The notes: a model not told the origin generated them from the sequence alone. A DNA stretch of 64,000 nucleotides from CBDBIG01 sp965205845 [NCBI: bacterium] (GCA_965205845.1 CBDBIG010000003.1:620001-684000); one strand, 5' to 3'. Shown: positions 35,308-45,698, numbered from the stretch's first letter. Program-made: numbers and translations.

Positions 35308-35756
35308 CGCCAGCTGACGCGACAAAATGTTTATTCGATTCCTTGAAGCAAAAAGCATTGCTTTACAATGAAAAAAAACCTAAGCAAGCCTCAACACCGC
35401 GCGCGTCAATGAAGCCTCAAGGTGATAATGATTGGTCCCATGTTGTTTTGTGTTTCACAAAAAAATGAGAGCCAACGCTTTGAAGCTAAGGGTGCATAAG
35501 GTAGAGAAGACTTGCTTGCTATAACAAGCAAAGTAATCCACTTAACAAAACGCGTACAAACACTGTGGAACGCATTTTTTTGACGGCTTTTTAAATACTG
35601 CAGAAATCATCAAATGATCATGTCGGGTTATGAGCCATGAAGCAGGCGGTGCCTTTTTATCAAAACCGCTGCCCTTAAATGAAATGCACCGCGCTTGTGC
35701 TTGAAGGCGTAAGTAGTTTATTATGATCAACCATAAAGCCATTTGTAGGAGTTATC
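35308..35756. other. Unusually long groES-groEL spacer
   Basis: Most bacteria have under 100 bases here. The stretch shows no coding frame. It includes a hairpin TTGCTTG-CTATAA-CAAGCAA near 35511-35530 and ends with the groEL ribosome-binding site TAGGAGTTATC. It may hold a separate groEL promoter or an RNA-processing site, but I see no second CIRCE. Confidence 0.5.
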
Positions 35757-37442
35757 ATGGCTGCAAAAGAAATCGTGTTTAGTACGGACAATCGTGTTCG
35801 CATGCTAAGCGGCATTTCCAAATTAGCCCGTGGGGTCAGAGTTACCTTAGGGCCAAAGGGCCGCAATGTCGTCATTGAAAAATCTTTTGGTGCCCCCTTG
35901 GTTACCAAAGACGGGGTGACGGTAGCAAAAGAAATTGAATTAGAAGACAAAGTTGAGAACATGGGCGCCCAAATGGTGCGTGAAGTGGCCTCTAAAACCT
36001 CTGATGTTGCAGGAGATGGAACCACCACGGCAACCGTGCTGGCCCATGCCTTTGTTCAAGAGGGGCATAAAAATATTGCCGCAGGTGCCAATCCCATGGA
36101 ACTGAAACGAGGGATTGACGCGACAGTGCGCGTGGTGGTTGAAGAACTCACAAAATTCTCTAAGCCCGTCAACAACTCAAAAGAAATTGCCCAAATTGGG
36201 ACCATTTCTGCCAACAGCGACGAGATGATTGGTAAAATCATTGCCGAAGCGATGGAAAAAGTGGGTAAAGACGGGGTAATTTCGGTGGAAGAGGCCAAGA
36301 GTGCCGAAACCACCATGGACGTGGTTGAGGGAATGCAGTTTGATCGCGGCTACCTCTCTCCATATTTTGTTACCGATGCAGACCGCATGGAAACGGTGTT
36401 GGAAGATGCCTATTTGATTGTTACCGAGAAAAAGGTGAGCAACATGCGCGAAATTCTGCCTGTTTTGGAGCAAGTTGCCAAATCGGGTCGCCCCTTTTTA
36501 CTGCTTGCAGAAGATGTCGATGGTGAAGCATTGGCCACCTTGGTGGTTAACAAGATTCGTGGAACCCTAAAAGGTGCCGCCGTAAAAGCTCCTGGCTTTG
36601 GCGATAGGCGTAAAGCCATGCTACAAGACATTGCCATTTTGAGCGGTGGTCAAGTGGTTTCCGAAGAAATGGGCATGAAACTTGAGGACTTAAGCCTTGA
36701 TCAGCTGGGGACCGCCAAGCGCGTGGTGATTGACAAAGACAACACCACCGTGATTGATGGCAATGGCAAAGCGGACGACATCAAAGGGCGCATTAACCAA
36801 ATCCGCGCACAAATCGAAGAAACCAGCTCCGATTATGATCGCGAAAAACTCCAAGAGCGTTTGGCCAAATTGGCTGGCGGTGTGGCAGTGATTAACGTGG
36901 GTGCTTCCACCGAAGTGGAAATGAAAGAAAAGAAAGCCCGCGTCGAAGATGCCTTAAATGCAACCCGCGCAGCCATTGAGGAAGGGATTGTACCTGGCGG
37001 CGGTGTGGCTTTGTTGCGCTGCATCAGCATTACCGAAAAAAGGCTCGATAGCCTTAAGCTAACCGACGACGAGCGTGTGGGTGCCAACATTGTGCTTAAA
37101 GCCATGGAAGCCCCTATTCGTAATATTGTCGAAAATGCCGGCCTCGAGGCTGCTCTGGTTTTGGACAGGGTATTGGCCAACAAGGAGGTGAACCAAGGCT
37201 TTGATGCTGCCAAAGAGAAATACGTGGACATGATTAAGGAGGGCATTATTGACCCTGCTAAAGTGACCCGCGTGGCGCTTGAAAATGCCTCATCCATCGC
37301 TGGCTTGGTGCTCACCACCGAGGCTTCGGTGTACGACAAGCCACAGCCTAAAGAAAGCGGTCCCCCAGCAGGAGGCGGCGCACCTGATATGGGCGGCATG
37401 GGCGGTATGGGCGGTATGGGCGGCATGGGCGGCATGATGTAG
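35757..37442 (+). CDS. groEL: Chaperonin GroEL
   Basis: The 561-residue chaperonin subunit forms the double-ring folding machine with GroES and ATP. Visible are [17 protein letters not shown], the nucleotide loop [14 protein letters not shown], apical domain [36 protein letters not shown] and [15 protein letters not shown]. The tail ends in five GGM repeats followed by M, as in single essential GroEL copies. TAGGAG precedes the start. Confidence 0.98.
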   Translation: MAAKEIVFSTDNRVRMLSGISKLARGVRVTLGPKGRNVVIEKSFGAPLVTKDGVTVAKEIELEDKVENMGAQMVREVASKTSDVAGDGTTTATVLAHAFVQEGHKNIAAGANPMELKRGIDATVRVVVEELTKFSKPVNNSKEIAQIGTISANSDEMIGKIIAEAMEKVGKDGVISVEEAKSAETTMDVVEGMQFDRGYLSPYFVTDADRMETVLEDAYLIVTEKKVSNMREILPVLEQVAKSGRPFLLLAEDVDGEALATLVVNKIRGTLKGAAVKAPGFGDRRKAMLQDIAILSGGQVVSEEMGMKLEDLSLDQLGTAKRVVIDKDNTTVIDGNGKADDIKGRINQIRAQIEETSSDYDREKLQERLAKLAGGVAVINVGASTEVEMKEKKARVEDALNATRAAIEEGIVPGGGVALLRCISITEKRLDSLKLTDDERVGANIVLKAMEAPIRNIVENAGLEAALVLDRVLANKEVNQGFDAAKEKYVDMIKEGIIDPAKVTRVALENASSIAGLVLTTEASVYDKPQPKESGPPAGGGAPDMGGMGGMGGMGGMGGMM

Positions 37443-37628
37443 TTTGACCCCTGACCTTTTGAAACCAAAAAGGCTCACGGGAATACATTGCGAAAGGCCT
37501 TGGCTTTTTCTTCCTTCATAAAGTAGGGTGAACGCGTCAAGGCTTTTTTGTTTTATCCCAATCGCTAAAAACAGCAGTGCTGTTCGGTTTTTGGCCTTCG
37601 AAAAATAGGAAAAAAAGGAGAACTAAAA

Positions 37629-38218
37629 ATGGCAACAACCAGTCAGCCTTTCTGGTGTGTTCGCATAGATAAAGCCAGTTATAAAACAGCGTTTTTTCCT
37701 GAGTTGAAGCTAAGGGCGTGTGCGTCGGGGTATGTGGAGCGTGCCTTTGGGATTACCCCATGATCATGGGGCATCTCTTGTGGACGAACAGGGCAATCTA
37801 CGGAGCAAGGAAGGGTGGAATACGGAGGTTTTGAAGGAATCGGATCATAAACCTGACTCGAATGCGCTCGTAGTATTTTGAAGAGATTGTTTGGTGTCAA
37901 TCTGAGGGGATTGTTCTGGTATTCCTGCCGACACCATCTGGGATCGAAAATTTGGTCCAATACAAGCTCGTTGAGCCTTACCACTTTATAAAGGATGGGT
38001 TGACTAGGCAGACAGCCATTATGGGCATACCCTTGGCATTGGTCTGGGATCGAGCTGAGGCAATCCCCAGATATATGCTTGGTGCAAAAGAAGAATTGTG
38101 CGCTTTGATGCGGTTGGGCGGTTTTAGACCTCTTGTAAATTTGGCTAATCGGAGCAGGTTCGAGCATATTTTAAGACCATTGAATGCAAGGGAAAACTGG
38201 GATCCGTCTCAATTTTAA
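37629..38218 (+). pseudogene. Eroded gene of unknown family, split over three frames
   Basis: An ATG at 37629 behind AAAAAAGGAG starts a 44-codon frame (ATTSQPFWCVRIDKASYKTA) that stops at 37763. A second frame (HDHGASLVDEQGNLRSKEGW to ALVVF, stop 37881) and a third (YFEEIVWCQSEGIVLVFLPT to WDPSQF, stop 38218) follow with hardly any overlap. All three have protein-like composition and shift in the same direction, as expected from two single-base changes in one gene of about 195 residues. I do not recognise the family. Sequencing error is the alternative. Confidence 0.5.
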
Positions 38219-38497
38219 AAACCGCTCAAGCATGCCTTCGCGCAAGAAGGGTGAATAGGATGGGGGCATTCAAATAGTAGGGAAGGCTTATGGAGCCCCC
38301 GATTGCCGATTGCCGACTTCCAAATACTTATCCACGGCTTGACCTATGGTGGAGATTGCCTTCTAGGCCCATGCTAGGAAGGCACGAGTCGCCGCGAAAA
38401 AGTACAACCGGGACCGTGCTTTGCGTTTGTGAGGATGACGCCATTTCAGCCCTTAAAACGCTGTGTTCATGATGCGGTATTTCTCATTTTTACCTCC

Positions 38498-39952
38498 ATG
38501 CAAATTGAAAGTTTGATTGCCGTGCACGTTCTTCTTGACAGCCTGTTAACCCCACCCAACGCGGCTCAGGCAATTCCAAAGGTTAAAGGCACCCCTAAAA
38601 CCAACCCCAACCCATTGGATACGACGGAAAACAGCCCCTTGAAAGAACCATGGGCCATGCGCATGCGCATGCTGTTTGGCAAAGGGCGCAAGCAACGTGC
38701 CTTGCAGGATATTTGCAAGGCCTTGCTCTCCGAAAAAGGGCAGGCACTGGGCAACGTGCTCGCCTATACGGCCTTGGAGGCTTTCCATGCCTTGGATGAA
38801 AAAGGGCGCTTGGATTTTTACCTGAGCCTTACCAGGCCTCCTTTTGCACCCGATACCAAGGAAATTTTGGCAGCCGCCACCCGCTATGCCCAAGATGCCA
38901 CCCCCATCCACCGCAGTCAGCTGGTGGGCTTGGTGGATGGCCCAAGGCAGCGTTTGTTTAGGCGGATGCACTTTGCCCAAGGTGCCACTTTAAGCATGCT
39001 GCAAATGCGCAGCGAAATGCTTGACTTAAGCAAAAAACATCCCACACTACGCAATGTAGAAATGGACTTATGGCGCCTATTTTCCTCGTGGTTTAACCGT
39101 GGTTTTCTGCGTTTAATGCGCCTTAATTGGGATACACGGGCGGCGGTGCTCGAGAAACTTATCAGCTACGAAGCGGTGCATGAAATGAAAGGCTGGGAAG
39201 ATTTAAAAGCACGTATGGCCGAGGAAGACCGCCGCTGCTTTGGGTTTTTTCACCGCAATCTGCAAGGCGAACCCCTTATTTTTGTGGAGGTGGCGTTAAC
39301 CAAAGAAATTCCCAGCAACATCGCCTCCCTCATCGATCCCAATCGTCCCTCTTTGCCAGGCAAACAGGCCCATTGCGCCGTGTTTTATTCCATTAGCAAC
39401 TGTCAAAAGGGCTTGCAAGGGGTATCTTTTGGCAACTTGCTGATTAAACAGGTATCTTCCGAATTGCGTAAAGAATTCCCCCAGTTGAAAACCTTTGTAA
39501 CCCTTTCTCCCGTTCCTGGGTTTGTGGCATGGCTGCAAAGCCAAGCCTGTAACACCAGCCAGCCGCTTATGCCACAATTACAAGCGGTGCTCACGCATTT
39601 AAACACCCCCAATTGGCACACCAACCCCGCCGTGTGCAAAGCACTTCAACCCCCCCTTTGCGCCTTGGGGGCGTGGTATTTGTTGTGCGCCAGGCGCAGA
39701 AATAGCCTGGTCGATCCCGTTGCACGCTTTCATGTAGCCAACGGTGCCAGTGTCGAACGCATCAACTGGTTGGGCGATCTCTCACCCAAAGGTCTGCGCC
39801 AAGCCGGGGGACTGATGGTCAATTATTTGTATCGCATGGACGAGGTTGAAAAAAACCACGAGGCCTTTATCAACCATCTTAAAGTGCCTGCTTCACGCGG
39901 GGTAAAAAACCTGGCGAACAAGGCCCTTGTTGTCCCTCCCAGCGGGTCTTAA
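38498..39952 (+). CDS. Malonyl-CoA decarboxylase
   Basis: Converts malonyl-CoA to acetyl-CoA and CO2. The ATG at 38498 gives 484 residues; an upstream frame to 38429 exists. The helical N-terminal domain (about 30-190) is followed by the acetyltransferase-like catalytic domain with the family motifs FFHRNLQGEPLIFVEVAL, GVSFGNLLIKQV, the catalytic Ser in TLSPVPGF (about 337) and the His in DPVARFHVANGA (about 411), then INWLGDLSPKGLRQAGGLMV. All expected residues are present. No malonate transport genes are adjacent. Confidence 0.92.
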   Translation: MQIESLIAVHVLLDSLLTPPNAAQAIPKVKGTPKTNPNPLDTTENSPLKEPWAMRMRMLFGKGRKQRALQDICKALLSEKGQALGNVLAYTALEAFHALDEKGRLDFYLSLTRPPFAPDTKEILAAATRYAQDATPIHRSQLVGLVDGPRQRLFRRMHFAQGATLSMLQMRSEMLDLSKKHPTLRNVEMDLWRLFSSWFNRGFLRLMRLNWDTRAAVLEKLISYEAVHEMKGWEDLKARMAEEDRRCFGFFHRNLQGEPLIFVEVALTKEIPSNIASLIDPNRPSLPGKQAHCAVFYSISNCQKGLQGVSFGNLLIKQVSSELRKEFPQLKTFVTLSPVPGFVAWLQSQACNTSQPLMPQLQAVLTHLNTPNWHTNPAVCKALQPPLCALGAWYLLCARRRNSLVDPVARFHVANGASVERINWLGDLSPKGLRQAGGLMVNYLYRMDEVEKNHEAFINHLKVPASRGVKNLANKALVVPPSGS

Positions 39953-40041
39953 AAAAGGAGCCCTCAAAACAAAGGCAACGCACCCGGGGTGTTCACCAAA
40001 CCACATAGCGCCATGGCTGGCAAAAGCCGATACTGCTGGAT

Positions 40042-40550
40042 GTGTCTGTCAACCCAAAGGCGACCACGGTCGGGAAAACCCAATGCCGCTGGGTGTGCCT
40101 CGGTTTGCAGACTTTAATCCAGACCTGGATTTTTGTCCAATCCTTGTCTCGATCGCGAAGCCCCAACAATGTGATCTGTCGCAATGTGTTGCGCGCCATG
40201 CAAACAAATACCTTGGCCATTTCCGTCTTCAATGCTCGGGCCTTGAGAAGGATCGAGGAAAAAAATGCTCTGCTGGACCAGTATATGGATGGATTACGCG
40301 CAGAATTTGACAGTCCCGCCAATTTTGAAACTCGAGCCCGGCGGGTTACCAAGATGATGGCGCTCTTTTGGGATCTGAGAGATCGTTGCTGCAAACAGGC
40401 AAAGCACTTTGCCAAAGCAAGCTGTTTACACACGTGGACACCAGCGTAACCCACGCTGCCAAGGACACGGTTTTTGAAGTACTGGCGGCATCCTTAGTTT
40501 TTGGAGGTAGGTCGGAGAGGGAATCCCAGGTCTTTGTCAACCAAAAATAA
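40042..40550 (+). pseudogene. Probable eroded gene between mcd and the glycosyltransferase
   Basis: Three plus-strand frames each look protein-like in turn: VPRFADFNPDLDFCPILVS (about 40093-40220), RRIEEKNALLDQYMDGLRAE to LRDRCCKQAKHFAKAS (about 40198-40430) and KLFTHVDTSVTHAAKDTVFE to VFGGR (about 40420-40550). No single frame spans the region. It may be one gene broken by frameshifts, or one real 135-codon frame at 40042-40449. No family recognised. Confidence 0.3.
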
Positions 40551-41468
40551 GGGGCGTCCCTTGACTTGATCGTGAATGCGCCCAACATAAAGGCCGATGA
40601 TGCCCAGCATGATCATATTGCAACCCATCAATAAACCCATCATGGCAATCAGCGAAGGCCAACCCACCACGTAGTGTGTTGGGGCACGCAGCCAATCAAT
40701 GGCAACCCAAAAGGTAGCACCTAAGGCACCTAAGGCAAACACAAAACCCAAATAGACGATCATGCGCAAGGGCACATCCGAGAAATTGAGCACTGCCGAA
40801 AATGCCAAACCGAGTAGCTTACGCCATGTATATTTGGTATCACCCGCCGCCCTTGCAGGGCGCACAAACCGCACCTCGGTCTGAGGGAAGCCTATCCAAT
40901 CAAACATACCGCGCAAATAGCGGTGGGTTTCGGGCATATTCAAGTATATCTTTAACACCCGGCGGCTGATGAGACGAAAGTCCCCCACATCGGTATTGAG
41001 CCGAATGTTAGCTATGCGCCGCATGAGGCGATAGAACACCTTGGAGGAGGCGCGTCTTAGCCAAGGTTCTCCCTCGCGCTCGATGCGCACACTATACACA
41101 ATGTCATAACCCTCCTTCCAACGCCCAATCATCTCCAAAGCAACTTCAGGGGGATCTTGCAGGTCGGCATCCATAATAACAATGGCCTCACCACAAGCGC
41201 GCGACAATCCTGCCGTAATCGCCATGTACTGACCAAAATTACGGCTGAGGTTGACCGCCCGTGCCCAAGGTTTTTGTTGGGTGCAGTCGGCCAACATTGC
41301 CCATGAGGCATCATGGCTACCATCGTTGACAAAAATGACCTCTGCTGGGGCATCGAGGGTGGACAAGCAAGAATCCATCCGTGCGATTAGCAAAGGCAGC
41401 ATTTCAGCCTCGTTGTAAATGGGTATAACGAAGCTGTAGCGAATGGCTTCGGGCTTTGTTTTAGGCAT
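40494..41468 (-). CDS. Family 2 glycosyltransferase, polyprenyl-phosphate type, membrane-anchored
   Basis: From the ATG at 41468 (MPKTKPEA) 324 residues; the frame continues to 41570 only because the upstream DNA is a duplicated piece of the esterase gene. The GT-A domain has VIPIYNEAEMLPLL, VNDGSHD and the DADLQDPPE metal and donor site; two C-terminal membrane segments lie at about 230-255 and 270-295. This matches GtrB/ArnC/DPM1-like enzymes that load a sugar on a polyprenyl phosphate. Sugar unknown. The 3' end overlaps the eroded gene on the other strand. Confidence 0.9.
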   Translation of the reverse strand: MPKTKPEAIRYSFVIPIYNEAEMLPLLIARMDSCLSTLDAPAEVIFVNDGSHDASWAMLADCTQQKPWARAVNLSRNFGQYMAITAGLSRACGEAIVIMDADLQDPPEVALEMIGRWKEGYDIVYSVRIEREGEPWLRRASSKVFYRLMRRIANIRLNTDVGDFRLISRRVLKIYLNMPETHRYLRGMFDWIGFPQTEVRFVRPARAAGDTKYTWRKLLGLAFSAVLNFSDVPLRMIVYLGFVFALGALGATFWVAIDWLRAPTHYVVGWPSLIAMMGLLMGCNMIMLGIIGLYVGRIHDQVKGRPLFLVDKDLGFPLRPTSKN

Positions 41469-41743
41469 GCTGCATGTCCTTGATAAATTTTGTGAGCTCT
41501 TGCAAGGGCTTGGCGGGCTTCGGGTAAAATGTGCGGTTGGTTCTGCCACGCATGAATCGCTCCTTGCCACACGGCTTACCTTAACCTTGCTCTAGCGAAT
41601 GGCTTCGGGCTTTGTTTTAGGCATGCTGCGTGTCCTTGATAAATTTTGTGAGCTCTTGAAGGGCTTGGCGGGCTTCGGGTAAAATGTGCGGTTGGTTCTG
41701 CCACGCATGAATCGCTCCTTGCCACACGCTTACCTTAACCTTG
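41437..41743 (-). repeat. Tandem duplication of about 153 bp at the esterase-glycosyltransferase junction
   Basis: Copy 1 is 41437-41589 and copy 2 is 41593-41743. They differ by two single-base indels (GCAAGGGC/GAAGGGC, CACGGCTT/CACGCTT) and one substitution. Copy 2 holds the real 3' end of the esterase gene plus the sequence before it. Copy 1 carries a frameshifted replica of that 3' end and the true start of the glycosyltransferase. The start ATGCCTAAAACAAAG is also present in copy 2. Confidence 0.9.
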
Positions 41744-42546
41744 ACCGCTGTTTTTTGGGCTTTCTCGGCAAAGCGCAGCGTATCATCAAGCATGGTTTCG
41801 CGCGAACCCACCTGGAGCAACATGGGGGGCAAGCCTGCCAAGTCGGCAAACAAAGGGGAGGCAAAAGGGGTTCTTGCATCAGTCCCATTCAAGTACAATT
41901 CGGCAAAGCGTTGCAGGTAGTCTTTTTCAATCACAGGGTCCTCTTTGGCTTTGCTCACGTAGGTATTGCCACTTTGGGTCAGGTCGGTCCAGGGGCTCAT
42001 AGGGACCGCTGCTTTTGGCAAAGGCAGGCCTTGCTCACGGGCAGCGAGCATCAAGGCCAAGCATAGCCCACCGCCCGCTGAAACACCCCCTACACTGATG
42101 TGCTCGGGCATGTGCCCTGTGTCGAGCAACCAGCGGTAGACCGCCAAAGCATCTTCCAAGGCGGCAGGAAAAGGGTTTTCTGGAGCCAGGCGATAACTGG
42201 CACACAGTACGCGCACACCGCCCTCTTTGCTAATCCACGCAGCGGGGGCACGGCTTGAAACCACGGAACCACGGTAGTAGCCACCGCCATAAAAAAAAAG
42301 AAAGACCTCTTTGCTGTCTTCGGTTTCCACGTTTACATGCCATTCGCAAGGTCTGCCCCCTGCGTTCACAGCGCGTACACGAACGCCATCGGGGAGCATA
42401 GCCTTGGCAGCGGAACGTTCGGTTTCTTCGCGCAGGCTCTCAATGGTTTTTGTGGGGTGGTAAGGGTTTTTTTGCTTTTCCGCAATAAAGGCTTGCAGTT
42501 CTAAACTGGGCCCTAATGGAGGAGGGCTGGTGTTTGTGTTTGCCAT
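41617..42546 (-). CDS. Alpha/beta hydrolase, hormone-sensitive lipase (Aes-like) family
   Basis: A 309-residue esterase from the ATG at 42546. Nucleophile Ser in GVSAGGG (about 156), acid probably in ETMLDDTL (about 260) and His in QGAIHAWQ (about 287). The oxyanion motif is FYGGGYY where the family normally has HGGG, so His is replaced by Tyr at about residue 86. YRLAPENPFPAALED is also typical. It is upstream of the glycosyltransferase in the same direction. Substrate unknown, likely a short-chain ester. Confidence 0.88.
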   Translation of the reverse strand: MANTNTSPPPLGPSLELQAFIAEKQKNPYHPTKTIESLREETERSAAKAMLPDGVRVRAVNAGGRPCEWHVNVETEDSKEVFLFFYGGGYYRGSVVSSRAPAAWISKEGGVRVLCASYRLAPENPFPAALEDALAVYRWLLDTGHMPEHISVGGVSAGGGLCLALMLAAREQGLPLPKAAVPMSPWTDLTQSGNTYVSKAKEDPVIEKDYLQRFAELYLNGTDARTPFASPLFADLAGLPPMLLQVGSRETMLDDTLRFAEKAQKTAVKVKVSVWQGAIHAWQNQPHILPEARQALQELTKFIKDTQHA

Positions 42547-42872
42547 GTTGCCGAGCGAGACCTTTTTTATTTTTTTGATGTAACACCCTCGTTTCACATA
42601 CGATGCACCATCATCCCATACACACATGGGAGCGAAGGGCAGTCGCACCAGTAATGAACAAGGTGTGTCGAACAGAATCCACGGGCATTCTACGCAAATA
42701 AAGCACCATGAACAAGCGCAAATTTTTTACGTCTGTATACGACCGCGGGTTTTAAAAAATCAACATGCTTTACAACAACCATGGGACAGTGGGGGTTGGT
42801 TTGGTGAACGCCGCACCTTTTCATCGATTTTCACCTTGATTCAAAAACCAAACCCACAAGGGGGTTGTTGCC
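42547..42872. other. Divergent intergenic region between the esterase and priA
   Basis: Promoters for both directions should be here. I see no RNA gene, repeat or clear hexamer pair; the stretch is A+T richer than the flanking genes. Confidence 0.4.
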
Positions 42873-45524
42873 ATGGTCGCATCCAATCAAAATTTGACTG
42901 GCAAGCGGGTGGCAGAGGTGGTGTTTGCACTGCCATTTCAAAAAACCTTCGACTACTTACTGCCGCAACCTGAAAAAGGGCCTCTTGAAGCGGGAATGCG
43001 TGTCCTTGCGCCCTTTGGTGCGCGTACCCATATTGGCATGGTGGTGCGCTTAAAGGCCTCGTCGTTCCTTGAACCCAAACGCCTCAAGCGGGTATTGCAT
43101 GCCATTGATGCCATTCCTGTGATGTCCAGTGATTTGCTGGAATTTGCACGCTGGGTGGCAGCGCACTACTTTTGCGGTTGGGGTGAAGCCATTGATGCCG
43201 CTTTGCCCAGCGGAATTGGTGGACGAATCCGCATTGTGTACCGCTGGCGTTCGTTTCCACCTGCCAAAAGCGTGTTACAAGAGATGCCAGAAGGGTTTGC
43301 CCGGTTTTTGGCCAATCAAAGCGTGTTTAGCCATGATCAACTTAAAAAACGTGGCCTCAACACCCACCCCTTCCAGTGGTTACGCAGCTGGTTGCAAACC
43401 CAAACGGGACCCTGCGGCGCATTGGAGATTTTGCATCTTCCCATAGGCGGCCAAAGGGGGTTAAAAAATTTGCAACAAGCGCAATGGTTGCGCTTAACAA
43501 ACCAACCCAAAACCAACCATGTTTGGCAGAATCCCAAGCGAGAAACGCGCCAGCAAAGGTTGTTACGCTTGTTGGTCGAAGAGGGTGCGGTCCCCCTTGC
43601 ACGGGTAAAAACCTTGATCTCTTATCCAGGGCCGCTTGTTCGGAGTTTGCAAACCCAAGGGATTGTCGAGCAATTTACCCAAACCCAATCCCTCCATTTT
43701 GCAAATGCGTTGCACCCAGCAAGCCCAGCTCGTACAACGCCTTCTGGGATCACGGCCGTGCTTGCCAAGGCAAACCCAAAACCAGGTGCCCTTGCAGCCC
43801 AGGTGCCCACAGCGAGCAGCAAGCACTTTTTAACGCTTACCCCACAACAAGCCCAAGTATTTCAGGTGCTAACCCAAAAAATAAGCCAAGGTGGCTACCA
43901 CGGCCTGTTATTGCAGGGGGTTACGGGAAGTGGAAAAACCGAGGTTTATTTGCATGCCGTGCGTGAAACCCTCCAATCTGGTCGCAATTGCTTGGTACTG
44001 GCACCCGAAATTGCCCTTGCCACCACCTTGGCACATGCCTTTGGTCAACGCTTTGGGACCCAAGTAGCCCTGTTGCACAGTGGCTTAAGCCCTGCCTTAC
44101 GTTGGCAAGAATGGACAAGGGTCCAACAAAACGAAGCAAGGGTGGTGATTGGGGCGCGCAGTGCGGTGTTTGCACCCTTGCAAAACTTGGGCTTGGTGAT
44201 TGTGGACGAAGAGCACGACGGTGCCTACAAACAAGACGAAGCACCGCGCTATCATGGGCGTGATGCCGCCTTAATGCGCGCCTATCGCATGGAGGCATGC
44301 GCTTTGTTAGGCACGGCCACCCCTTCAATGGAAACGCTGCACAATGTGGCATTAGGCAAACTGCAAAAGCTTTGCCTAACCCAGCGGATACAAGCACGCC
44401 CGTTGCCTAAGGTGGAACTGCTGCACTTAAAGCACACCCCACGTCAACCGGGAGCCATTTGGTTTACGCGTCCTTTGGCTGACGCCTTGCGCCAAAATTT
44501 TTTGCGTAAAGAGCAGAGCTTGCTGTTTATTAATCGCCGCGGCTACGCCACCATGGCCTATTGTAAAGCCTGTGAATCCTCTTTGCTCTGCCAGCATTGC
44601 AGCATTGCACTAACCTATCATCGGGTAGCCACTTTGTTGCGCTGTCACCGCTGCGACTACGCGTGCCCTCCTCCCAAGCAGTGCCCCAGTTGCCAGGCAG
44701 AGCACATGGAAATGGTGGGTTTAGGAGCAGAACGCTTGGAGGAAGAAACCAAAATGCTGCTACCCAATGCGCGCGTGTTGCGCCTTGATGGCGATACTTT
44801 GCAGCGCGGTGGCGATGCGAACCGCTTGTTAAACCAGATTGTCGAACATCGCTGTGATATTGTGATTGGCACCCAAGTACTCAGCAAAGGGCACCATTTT
44901 CCCAAGATGACCTTGGTGGGGGCTGTGCTGGCGGATATCTCCTTAAATTTGCCCGATTTTCGTGCTCCTGAGCGTACGTTTCAACTGCTGACCCAAATTG
45001 CGGGGCGTGCGGGGCGGGGCGATTTGCCAGGACACGTGCTTATTCAAACCTACGCTCCCAAGCATTACAGTTTGGTCGCTGCAGCGCAGCATCAGGTGGA
45101 AGATTTTGCACAGCAAGAACTCCGTATGCGTGAAAAAGCGGATGCGCCCCCTTTTTATGCCCATGCATTGGTGTGGGTGCAAGGCAAACACACCTCACAA
45201 ACCGAACATTTTGCCAACGAGGTGGGCCAACATATGCAAAGTGCCGTAAAGCAGTTTTATACCCGTGATTCTACGTCCCATTCTTTTCAACAAATGGCCC
45301 ATAAACCGCCCCCAAGCCCTGCCCACACCTTGCGTATTTTGGGCCCTGTCCAAGCACCTATTGTGAAGGTTAACGATTGGTATCGTTGGATGATTTTGCT
45401 AAAAGGCAAGCGTTTTGCCGACATTCAATGGGTATTGCACAGGGCTTTGCGCGGTACACAAGCCCCGCAAGCCAAGCACAATCAACGCATTATTGTCGAT
45501 GTAGACCCGCACCAATTGCTTTAA
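42873..45524 (+). CDS. priA: Primosomal replication restart helicase PriA
   Basis: An 883-residue 3'-5' helicase that reloads the replisome at stalled forks. The 3'-binding N-terminal domain (FALPFQKTFDYLLP, APFGARTHIGMVV) is followed by a poorly conserved winged-helix stretch, Walker A GVTGSGKTEVYL (about 350), the DEEH box in VIVDEEHDGAYKQ (about 445) and RYHGRDAALMRA. The zinc region (about 564-610) has CKAC, CQHC, CHRC, CPSC, eight cysteines. PDFRAPERTFQLLTQIAGRA is motif V/VI. It is longer than usual (730-750) by expansion of the 200-330 linker. Confidence 0.96.
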   Translation: MVASNQNLTGKRVAEVVFALPFQKTFDYLLPQPEKGPLEAGMRVLAPFGARTHIGMVVRLKASSFLEPKRLKRVLHAIDAIPVMSSDLLEFARWVAAHYFCGWGEAIDAALPSGIGGRIRIVYRWRSFPPAKSVLQEMPEGFARFLANQSVFSHDQLKKRGLNTHPFQWLRSWLQTQTGPCGALEILHLPIGGQRGLKNLQQAQWLRLTNQPKTNHVWQNPKRETRQQRLLRLLVEEGAVPLARVKTLISYPGPLVRSLQTQGIVEQFTQTQSLHFANALHPASPARTTPSGITAVLAKANPKPGALAAQVPTASSKHFLTLTPQQAQVFQVLTQKISQGGYHGLLLQGVTGSGKTEVYLHAVRETLQSGRNCLVLAPEIALATTLAHAFGQRFGTQVALLHSGLSPALRWQEWTRVQQNEARVVIGARSAVFAPLQNLGLVIVDEEHDGAYKQDEAPRYHGRDAALMRAYRMEACALLGTATPSMETLHNVALGKLQKLCLTQRIQARPLPKVELLHLKHTPRQPGAIWFTRPLADALRQNFLRKEQSLLFINRRGYATMAYCKACESSLLCQHCSIALTYHRVATLLRCHRCDYACPPPKQCPSCQAEHMEMVGLGAERLEEETKMLLPNARVLRLDGDTLQRGGDANRLLNQIVEHRCDIVIGTQVLSKGHHFPKMTLVGAVLADISLNLPDFRAPERTFQLLTQIAGRAGRGDLPGHVLIQTYAPKHYSLVAAAQHQVEDFAQQELRMREKADAPPFYAHALVWVQGKHTSQTEHFANEVGQHMQSAVKQFYTRDSTSHSFQQMAHKPPPSPAHTLRILGPVQAPIVKVNDWYRWMILLKGKRFADIQWVLHRALRGTQAPQAKHNQRIIVDVDPHQLL

Positions 45525-45698
45525 TACCAAAATTTCTAGAGTTTAAAGTACCCGTTGAGGCGAAAATATGGTAGGGAGTAGGAACTTTTGATATCAAGTT
45601 ATCCAGGGGAATCAGCAGTGCTCATTTTGGGTGCCGTTTATGCCGCCCATGCGATGGGTTTTTGATGAACTGCCAATAGAAAAGGATTTTGAAGCCTT

